Below, piece after piece: positions 56,430 to 64,000 of a stretch of DNA of 64,000 nt. The stretch comes from Ascarosepion bandense (lineage: Eukaryota > Mollusca > Cephalopoda > Sepiida > Sepiidae). Under the pieces are notes generated by a model that saw only the letters and a list, made by a program, of their open reading frames with translations, had not been told where the DNA came from and did no database searches. The stretch's first letter is position 1; each line of letters begins with the position of its first letter. The translations under genes and the position numbers were made by a program. Where the stretch lies: positions 2,423,501 through 2,487,500 of the forward strand of contig JBBBDQ010001124.1 of assembly GCA_037127315.1 (NCBI GenBank), written 5' to 3'.

Positions 56430-57445
56430 ACTCCTAAACTCCAACACACCACTTTGGCCTCTAGTTGAGCTAGACAGGCGGTTAGAAAGGCCCACTTCAA
56501 TCAGCCGGTTCGTCACGCCATACCCTATCAAACATCAAACTGACTTAGTAAACAGTGATTGTAGTGTCAATCAGACTGGGAACAAATGTGGGACTTGGAT
56601 AAATTAAAAACAGTCATTCGACCAACCATACACACTCTTTCAGACACGACAACAAACAAGAAAAATACACTCGCAAAACGAAAAGATCCGCGCATCCACC
56701 AGCGAACTAACAATTCTTGTCCTCTCTAGAAAGGAGGAAGGGGTGGGGAATTAAATTACAGAAAGTAGGTACAAAAATAAAAGTGGCCAATGAGTATATA
56801 TCCCCTAGCTAAGTTAACTTGGCGTAAAAACTAAAGGCAAAGCAAATAACCTTTTATAGGAGGGGCCGCCAATGTTTTAATACAGCGTCCCCAAAATCCT
56901 GATACCTAACTGGCATCAAAATGTCATTATTAGTTGGCTCCTTTCACTCGACAGTATAAAGCATAAGATTCACCCACCTTTTGCTGAATTCTGATGGAGG
57001 AAGTCGTCGTTTTTCCGTCCTGATCTTGACTTTAAGCTGATAGTTAAAGAACAAGATCAGTTGGGAAGAGGTAAACTTCTCGTCTCCATAGAATTCCTTC
57101 TGTCGCGTCTTTCATCTCCACAAATGAAAGACATAACTTCTATATACACCTTTATTTACCTTATTTTATGTCATTTCTATTGAGTTTGCTAAGGCAATAA
57201 AATGTTACTTTCTTGCTTGAAGAAAACTCGCATGCCTCATCAGTACTGTTCCTATGCGATCTCTCTCTTCAACGAATGGTAATCACGCAACACATTAAAT
57301 TTGGTATTTCATTTCTGAGATCAGTAATTAGGAATATAATTTTATTTCTTTTTATCCTTCACTTCTTGCTTGTTATATTTGCTATTATAGACATGTTTCA
57401 GCCAAGGAACCTCTGCTCATCATCAGTCCTGGACATGACTGTAAA
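56430..57445. other. No gene recognised
   Basis: Mixed-composition sequence without recognised repeats. ATGTTTCAGCCAAGGAACCT near 57391 resembles tails of dispersed repeats and partly recurs (CTGCTCATCATCAG) near 57870. Confidence 0.25.
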
Positions 57446-57449
57446 CTTC

Positions 57450-57855
57450 ATCTAGCAGCAAGGCCTCTGATTGGGAGGTTGTGAGGAGCATAGAACCACC
57501 TCTTAATTGCTGTTGTTCTCAGGTCTACCCTGACCCGAAGTGGTAGCACCTGTTAGGGTCCCAGCTATAGGCAAATAGTTAACCCCCAAACTGGAGTCAA
57601 AACACTATGAAAATATAAGAATACACTTTTTATAGAAATATATATAGAAAAATAGACATTTTTTTAAAGAAAAAATTATAACACATTTTTGAAGAAAAAA
57701 AATTATTCTTAGCAAAACATTTTTAAATATTTCAGTTTTCTAAAATAAAAACAAAATATTTTCATTAATGTTTGATTAAATCAACCTTCTCACTATAACT
57801 GAACATTAAAAAAAATACCTTAAAACTCCACCTTTTGGCATTAAATAACCCAAAA
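57450..57855 (-). repeat. Single arm of the 18-19-kb foldback family
   Basis: AGCAAGGCCTCTGATTGGGA, GGTAGCACCTGTTAGGGTCC and ATCAACCTTCTCACTATAAC follow the right arm at 18838-19310 in order, ending at GGCATTAAATAACCC. Confidence 0.8.
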
Positions 57856-57949
57856 ACAAAACTAAAACTCTGCTCATCATCAGGTTGTTGTTTTTATTAT
57901 TATTATTTTTTTTTTTTTTGAGAGAGAGAAGTGGTAAATTCGTACCTCT

Positions 57950-58165
57950 TCCTAATTATATTTTAGTGTAAATGAACATAACGAACCCAACAGATATTGG
58001 AACTCGGCACTCCGATAACCATTTCCGAGATTTATCCATTACACCACCCACACACCGAAACTTGCAGTACTTGGTATTCCCAAACGGTCACTCATCTAGA
58101 CCATGACCAGGCTTGACGCTGCTTAACTTCAGTGACCGTACAATGACCGGTGCTTTAAAGAGATA
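57950..58165 (-). mobile_element. Composite 5S/tRNA-like SINE
   Basis: On the minus strand 58162-58068 follows 5S rRNA order (ACCGGTCATTGTAC.., CTGAAGTTAAGCAGCGTC, ..GGTCATGGTCTAGATGAGTG, GGGAATACCAAGTACTGCA). It is followed by a tRNA-like unit with A-box-like TGGTGTAATGGATA and B-box-like GAGTTCCAATATC. The body then resembles SINE-A loosely (TTCATTTACACT). Diverged. Confidence 0.65.
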
Positions 58166-58196
58166 TGACCGTAAACAGAACAATGCTACACACACA

Positions 58197-58199
<3 letters not shown>

Positions 58200-58280
<81 letters not shown>
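58200..58280. repeat. (AT)n microsatellite, ~80 bp
   Basis: About 40 uninterrupted AT units, the longest such tract in the window. Confidence 0.97.
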
Positions 58281-58281
<1 letters not shown>

Positions 58282-58284
58282 AAC

Positions 58285-59465
58285 AAAGAAAGTATTAACA
58301 ACGTTAAAAAACATTAATTTACAACAGTGCTCAATATAGAAATAGACCAATGAATATTTATTATAAATTATAGTTCAAAACATGTACAAATTATAATTTA
58401 CTACAAAAGTGTACATTTTGTTTCGACATCGAAAAAAACAATGTCTCATCAGGTAGTTAATAATGATGGTACTAAACGTTATTTTTGAAAAAGATTAAAA
58501 AATTTCATTTCTCCTTTATTTCTGGAAAATTGTACGAGGTAAATAGGATAAAAAAAGAGAAAACAAAAAAGGGGGGGTAAAAATCTCATCTGATAGCAAT
58601 TTAATGTTATATTTTAATTAGATGGATAAGTTTTTTTTTTCTTTCTAGCAAATAACTGTTTTAGGAATAATTCCAGAACGACAAAGTTGTCTATCATTCT
58701 CAAACAAATATCAGTCTTGCACGAAGTCAAAATTTGTTGTTTTTCGTTTCCCAATGCTAAGTAGATGTGAAAGAAGTTGCACGAACGTGAATAATCGTAT
58801 AAATCTGAGATATTTGATTTTATGGAATGCGATTTTTATTTATAGTCCTACCAACAGGACGTCAGGTTAACAAGACGCTTTCGGTTGATTGCGATTAATT
58901 CAAAAATCTAATATTTTTACAAACCCCACGCAGCGCCGTAATTTCTCTTGCGTACCCCGATTTTAGAACTCATTGAGATCTGGAACATAAAAGCATACAC
59001 TTTCTATAGTACCGCGTTCAGATGTGCCAGATCTTTCTGGAATAACAGATGTCTCTTCGTAATCTCGTTAAGTGCGTTGTTTTTTATGCGAATTTTTTTC
59101 TATTTTTCTTTTCTCTCTCTCTCATTTATTTTTTCTCAAATAATCATAAAAAGCCATTTGCTATCTTTTCCACTCAGTTGGTTTTGTATTGGATGAACGA
59201 CGAGACGAAGAATGGCGGAAGGTGAATAGAATAAAAGAAAATTGAAAGGAGGTGGAGGAGGGCATCGGTCTGCTTATTTATTATTCACAGGTTACCTATT
59301 CACTTCTTACGTCATTTCTGCAGGTTTTTATTTGTTTATTTTTTTTTACAAGATAGTGACTCATAAAAAAAGAAGCAACCAACTTTGCTTTGAGTCTCGT
59401 TCAAATGAATTGGGAGTAGAAAATTATTTTCATGTCTGAAGAACTGGCATTTTTTTTTTTATTTG
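58285..59465. other. No gene recognised
   Basis: AT-rich; GACATCGAAAAAAACAATG and CATCAGG near 58425-58455 resemble dispersed-repeat tails. Short open frames (82 and 65 codons) show no domain. Confidence 0.25.
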
Positions 59466-59469
59466 GTCC

Positions 59470-59930
59470 CTAAAATATGTCACATCTATCATCCATATTT
59501 GTAACGACTGATATAGATATATATTCCACACTTTCTTTCCTTGTGTGTGTGTGTCCACTGTTCCTATTTCCGTCTGTCTGTATGCGTTTTCAGGTTTCCA
59601 ATTGTGTGCACATACTTCTGTGTGCGTGCGTGCGTCCATATCTGCCTGCATTATTCAATTTAACAGTCTGTGCGCGTGTTTCCATCTCTCTCTTTCCGTT
59701 CCCCCTTCAGTCTGTGTGTGTGTGTGTATATGTTTCTCTCTCTCTTTTTTGCATGTCTGTCTGTCTGTCTGTCTCTTTCCGTTTGTCTCTCACTCCCTAC
59801 GTATGTATTTTTTTCTTTTTTCCATGTATGTGTTTGTCTGTCCTCTTCTTTCATTCAAACACACACACACACACACTCTCTCTCCCCCACTTTCTCTGTG
59901 TACACTCCCTCCCCTGGAATATAGTCTCAA
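59470..59930. repeat. Pyrimidine-rich CT/TG low-complexity block
   Basis: It contains (TG)n, (TCTG)n, (CT)n and (CA)n runs. The long stop-free frames here (174 and 133 codons on the plus strand) arise from this composition and translate into Cys/Val/Ser-rich low-complexity sequence. Confidence 0.9.
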
Positions 59931-59934
59931 ATAT

Positions 59935-60645
59935 CACAGTACGTAAAAGTTATTCAGAAAATCTAGGACACCATCCCGTTTGTCACAAATTCAACTCCTA
60001 ACACAAATATTTCAAGATTTTGATGCAAGATTCTCTAATTAATACAAAATCTACTTGACTAGATTTATTTCCGCAAAAACCCTGACAAACAAATATTTCT
60101 GAAAAGAAAGTGGAACAAAAAATGAACGCCTTTTTTTCAACGTACATTGGAATGAGAGAATATTTGCAAAATATGGCAGAGCACGGCCGCAGAAACTAAC
60201 AGGATTCTGATTTTTAATTGTTAAGGGGAAAAACATATTTTCTAAACTAATCGGTGGATAATCATTATAGACATATATATGTAACTCGATTTTTATCTGT
60301 AACATTTTTAGTACATTCTGATCACGGAAGATCTCCCTTTTCCTCCCTATTCACTGTAAGATGTGCTTGAAATATTGACGAAAAATTTTAGCCCCCAAAC
60401 TGAAAAGTACTTAAATCGGCAAATTCCACATTTTCTTGGGTGGTTAATGTAAGGGGAGGTCATAATTGGTGATGGAAAGTTTTCTCCATATGCAATAAAT
60501 GCGGGGTTCTTACTAGGTAGGGAGCTCCTGAAAATCTTTAAAGATTAATAAAGTACGAAATTAATAATAAAAACAAGTCTTCTAATGAAATCGTAAATTT
60601 TATTTTTAAAAAGAAAAAAGGAATGAACGTCCTTTTTTATCTTTT
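59935..60645. other. No gene recognised
   Basis: AT-rich sequence without recognised coding or repeats. Confidence 0.25.
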
Positions 60646-60649
60646 TTTT

Positions 60650-60855
60650 TTTCTTTTTAATCAATTCACCCCAAGTAAGGAGATAATGCTACTAATACGC
60701 AAAGGGCTAATGAAAATGAAAGAGAATGAAAACACTTTAGGATTGGTCTTTCGGTTCCTTCTAAAGAGGGAAGAGATAAACTTTTTTTTAACTCGTGTTC
60801 AGAAGGCCGAAGAGGAATGTGAACCCATCTACTCCTATTTGAGAACAAAAGAGTA
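60650..60855 (-). mobile_element. LINE-2-tail repeat
   Basis: Poly-T, AATCAATTCACCCCAAGTAA and TACGCAAAGGGC at the left, then AGGATTGGTCTTTCGG and TGTGAACCC at the right, follow 48778-48980 with more divergence. Confidence 0.55.
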
Positions 60856-60941
60856 GATTATTTCGATGATGATTATTATTATTATTAGTGCTCTGGGAAT
60901 TCTCATTTAACGGTAGTTAAAAAGTATGCCTCCTTTTAGCG

Positions 60942-61080
60942 AGAGCCCGTAGCTCAGAGGTAGAATCGCCGACTGACGCCAATTCGGTCGGGTTTCAATC
61001 TTGGGTCAAAAGCAATCAGCTGTCTAACCGTACTGATGAGCTGTGATACAGCGAAATAGATCTGTCTGCGAATGACTCAT
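60942..61080 (+). mobile_element. Second tRNA-like SINE family, with A and B boxes
   Basis: GAGCCCGTAGCTCAGAGGTA supplies the A box and GGTCGGGTTTCAATCTTGGG the B box. GTACTGATGAGCTGTGATAC follows, then a TA tract at 61081-61100. The spacing fits a tRNA-derived head, but the acceptor stem does not pair well, so not a tRNA gene. Confidence 0.7.
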
Positions 61081-61234
61081 CTATATATATATATATTTTT
61101 TTTTTGTCTTTTTAAAATGGAGAATTTCCATAGGAATTCTAAATAGATTAATTTGTTTTTGCGTGTTATTTAAAGCAAGTAAATATTTTGGATCGTAAAT
61201 ATTTGGTGATAATGTTTTACTGATTTGGGTCCTA

Positions 61235-61420
61235 TTCATTAATCCATAGCTGGAGAAGATGTGAATTCACGCCTTAACGGTATTTGCACCTAAATGAATA
61301 TAACAAACCCGACTGGGATTGGAACTCGGCTCTCCAACTTTCAATTCCGAGCCGTTATCACTTACACCACCCGCGCATCCAAGCTTACAACACCTGACAT
61401 TCCCATGCGGCCACCCATAT
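61235..61420 (-). mobile_element. 5S/tRNA composite SINE, 5'-truncated
   Basis: On the minus strand 61418-61378 carries only the 3' third of the 5S part (ATGGGTGGCCGCATGGGAAT). It is followed by a tRNA-like unit (A-box-like TGGTGTAAGTGATA, B-box-like GAGTTCCAATCCC) and a SINE-A-like body (TGCAAATACCGTTAAGG). Confidence 0.7.
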
Positions 61421-61439
61421 TTTTTCTCAAAAATTGACA

Positions 61440-61755
61440 AGTATTAAATGATGTTTCAATTATTAAATATTTTATTCTCTATCTGTTCCGTGTAACCAAA
61501 ATGTTGACATCTGCCCGATTCCTACGTAATCTATTATCTGATGTGTAAACTTTAAAGTTAATGAATGTTTTATATACGTGGGCGGTGCTGAAAAGTTTTT
61601 GGCGTAGCCAAGAAAGGATTCGAAAATATTTCCTCGCGTTTAAGGGAGAACTTTAAGCATCCTTTTGTATTTGTTTAATAAGCCCTTTGCATTACAATTT
61701 TCAATGCGTTTGCATAGTAACATCATTTGCAATGCAATTTTAACACGGTAAATAC
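61440..61755. other. No feature recognised
   Basis: AT-rich spacer. Confidence 0.25.
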
Positions 61756-61757
61756 AT

Positions 61758-62292
61758 GGGAAGTGTCTTAAAAGGAAACGGTAAGTATGATACTGAAATC
61801 CGAAGGTGTATTGGGATAGCGTAATATGCCTTCTAAAGTTAAGCTAACTATTAAGAAACGAAAATTTTCGTTAGAAACAAAGAAAATAGTATTAAAATAT
61901 CACGTAATATCAGTCCTCATATATGAAAAAAGAATGCGGAACAATTAACACAGTTAAAAAAAAAACTTGAAGCAACAGAAATATGGTTCTTCAGACGGAT
62001 ACTGATAATACCGCGGACTGAACCTGTGAGCAATGACGATGAAATGGGGGGGGGAGATACAGTTGAAATTTATAGCGTACGTAATGAGGAAAGAGGGTTT
62101 GGTAAATTTGATGCTCACAGGACAGATCGAAGACAAGAACAGAGGAAAATAACGCATAGCCTGCCTAGCAAGCTTGAGTAAATAGATAGCAGAACAAGGT
62201 TAAGGAGAAATAAAATTTATTAAAAGGTATAAAGGACAGGAAATTGTGGAGAGTCATGATCACCAACGTCATGAAGTAACACGGTACATAGA
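61758..62292 (+). pseudogene. LINE-1 C-terminal region, heavily decayed
   Basis: GGGAAGTGTCTTAAAAGG opens KYLGS-VLKG-type coding, then CCGAAGGTGTATTGGGATAG, GAAACAAAGAAAATAGTATT, GAGGAAAGAGGGTTTGGTAA and GAGAGTCATGATCACCAACG in LINE-1 order, to the ACATAGAAG end. Many frameshifts; a G-run at 62046-62053. Confidence 0.75.
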
Positions 62293-62299
62293 AGTTGGT

Positions 62300-62825
62300 T
62301 ATGATCTGCCGCTTGTTGAGAAAGATGTTTAATGGTAGATAACAGTATTTTGGACGCATCGTTTCTTTGTTTTTGTTTTTCTTTCGAATGGGAAACAAGA
62401 AAATACAAGTAATATTGGGCAATTAATAGCAACTTTTTTTTATTACCTTAGCAAACTAAATAGAATAAAAGAAGTGGATGGATGTGTGATGAGGAAAATG
62501 TTCTTATTCGTAGGTATGCGTATGTAGTCTTAGTGAATATTTTGACTTACATTTGAGAAGAGCTTTTATATGTGAGTTTGTTAATCAGATATGTCTGTGT
62601 GTAATTTAATAAGTCTAAGACATTCGTATTCTATATTCCCTTCAATGCGACAAAATGTCCCGCAGTGTAGAAACGTGACACGTCCTCTCTCTAATGCATC
62701 TTTTGGCTAAAACAGAAAAGAGAATTTGGCCCTTTTCTTTTCTACCGCATTTTGGCAAAGCAAAAGTTCCTTGACAGACAAACGGGGTAATCACAAAGTA
62801 TGCTTTTGGTATTTGCGGTGTTCAT
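62300..62825. other. No gene recognised
   Basis: AT-rich sequence; no coding or repeat recognised. Confidence 0.25.
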
Positions 62826-62829
62826 TGTA

Positions 62830-63104
62830 TCTAAACTTATTTATAAATGGAACTTTGTTTGTGGGTGTGTCCGTTACCTATAGACTCCGAAACAGCTGAA
62901 CCGATTTTCTTGAAAATTTACACAGTTGTACTATAAGCGTCTGCGAGTGTTCTTGGCTAGGTTTTGTGTCGAGATACCCCCGATAAATATCGATAATCGA
63001 AAAAATCGGATTATAGGAGTGGTCCGATTTTAATCAAATTTGATACACTCATAGACAAAGACATAAGAAACGATATTCAAAAATTACAAGGATGCAGTTT
63101 TTAC

Positions 63105-63145
<41 letters not shown>

Positions 63146-63312
63146 ACAAGATGTTTGTGTGTCTATTTATGTCTGTATGTCCTTTGTACAAATCCACAAT
63201 TTTTATCCGATTCTCACCAAACTTCACACAAATATTCTTTAGTCTGAGCTCCAGGACCATGGTAGTTTTAAAGCTTTCATTACACCCGAGCAACCCCGGG
63301 CTATATTGCTAG
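62830..63312 (+). mobile_element. Helitron-like element, short form, clean ends
   Basis: TCTAAACTTATTTATAAATG at 62830 to ..ATATTGCTAG at 63312, A before and T after. 3' hairpin CCCGAGCAACCCCGGG. The middle is deleted relative to the copy at 20828, with (TA)n at 63108-63142. Confidence 0.8.
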
Positions 63313-63409
63313 TATGTAATAATTAGAGCTTTCCCGTCAAAGTGCCGTAGTAGTTTCACAGATAATTACTGGATTATAATTTCTATTCTCGATATTACAT
63401 CCCCACATC

Positions 63410-63770
63410 AAATGTAAGTGTGGCGGAGACTTACCTCGCCGAAGCAAGAGAAGGCGGGTTGTCTGCACATGTGTTTGTAGACGTCATGCAACCGCGAGGC
63501 GAGCTCATGCAAGGCAGTTTTGGAATGACACGGCGCATGCGTCAGCGGTGAAAGCGAGGCTCTCGCATGAGAGAAATTTCGGTTTCTTGCTCGAGACCAA
63601 AAACGCAAAAAAGAGACAACTTCTGTGTCAGTCGGTTTGGTGTTGGCAATTCGTGAAGGCTACACCGGTGTTTGGGAAACAGTGTTTTGTTTGTTGTGCG
63701 CAGGGAACGGAGTTCCGCGTGAAGCAGTGATCCATGTTCTACGTAGAGTAGCTGGGAGAACGGATCCAAG
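63410..63770 (-). promoter_or_regulatory. CpG-rich block: candidate promoter / first exon
   Basis: This block is visibly richer in G+C and CpG than the rest of the window. It holds an NRF1-type palindrome (GGCGCATGCGTCAG near 63533) and a CRE-like GACGTCA near 63484. On the minus strand AG|GTAAGT at 63429-63436 is a consensus 5' splice site. A minus-strand open frame of about 58 codons (up to ..CFGE) precedes that donor, but it opens with TTG rather than ATG within the visible frame. No domain is recognised. It could equally be the upstream region of a plus-strand gene beyond the window. Confidence 0.3.
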
Positions 63771-64000
63771 CGGTCATTAATTCCTCTACCAACTACACTT
63801 CGAGAAACAAATATTGCAGTAAGCTACACGAAGAAAGATTACAGGAAATAATTAAGGTGAATAATTAAGGTTGTCTAATTCATTCTACCCATCATGGTAT
63901 TGAACCTCTAATGGCATTTTTAGTAAAATTACTAGAATTTTATTTTGATTCCATGTCTATTGTCAAGTCTTAAGATTTTAAAGCTGCAATAAAAATGTAC

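Noticed and set aside
59477..60001. 174-codon open frame, the second longest in the window
   Set aside because: It lies over CT/TG/CA low-complexity DNA; two other plus-strand frames are also open there and the translation is Cys/Val/Ser/Leu repeats.
63413..63450. U1 snRNA start (GAGACTTACCTCGCC)
   Set aside because: Only the ACTTACCT core matches; none of the later U1 stems or Sm site follows. The core is better read as a minus-strand splice donor.

Overview
The window looks like AT-rich, non-coding, repeat-dominated DNA from a metazoan nuclear genome. I found no intact host protein-coding gene. Almost every recognisable protein piece belongs to a decayed transposon: two LINE types, a mariner and a Tigger. 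The tRNA- and 5S-derived SINEs, long (TA)n and (CA)n tracts and the type of LINE and mariner proteins would fit a mollusc, possibly a cephalopod. That assignment is inference from family resemblance and is weak.

Layout. 0-8.6 kb: copies of a tRNA-derived SINE (called SINE-A here), pieces of an RTE-like LINE (LINE-1 here; not mammalian L1) and a CR1/Jockey-like LINE (LINE-2 here). One LINE-1 copy is split by an 806-bp solo-LTR-like insertion with a 5-bp target duplication. 8.6-15.3 kb: a 6.7-kb array of about 176 units of 38 bp. 15.3-31 kb: foldback elements, Helitron-like elements, a mariner relic, a long-TIR element carrying a nested SINE, hAT-type MITEs and 5S-like sequence. 31-37 kb: a repeat with an internal 31-bp array, and a recent 0.6-kb duplication that differs in SINE content. 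37.1-39.9 kb: an irregular array of 40-bp units opening with a hairpin. 40-50 kb: more Helitrons, LINE-1 and LINE-2 copies, a near-full-length 5S-like sequence, a second 31-bp minisatellite inside a LINE, and a second copy of the long-TIR element with an empty SINE site. 50-64 kb: a hAT MITE with a perfect target duplication, a SINE inside a Tigger C-terminus, a SINE with an inverted 5' end, two 5S/tRNA composite SINEs, low-complexity DNA and, at 63.4-63.8 kb, a CpG-rich block that could be a promoter or first exon.

Nothing here works as an operon or pathway. What can be read is the order of insertions: LTR into LINE, MITE into SINE, SINE into Tigger, SINE into TIR element. Coordinates of decayed repeats are good to about 10-30 bp unless a target duplication is quoted; no alignments or database searches were run.
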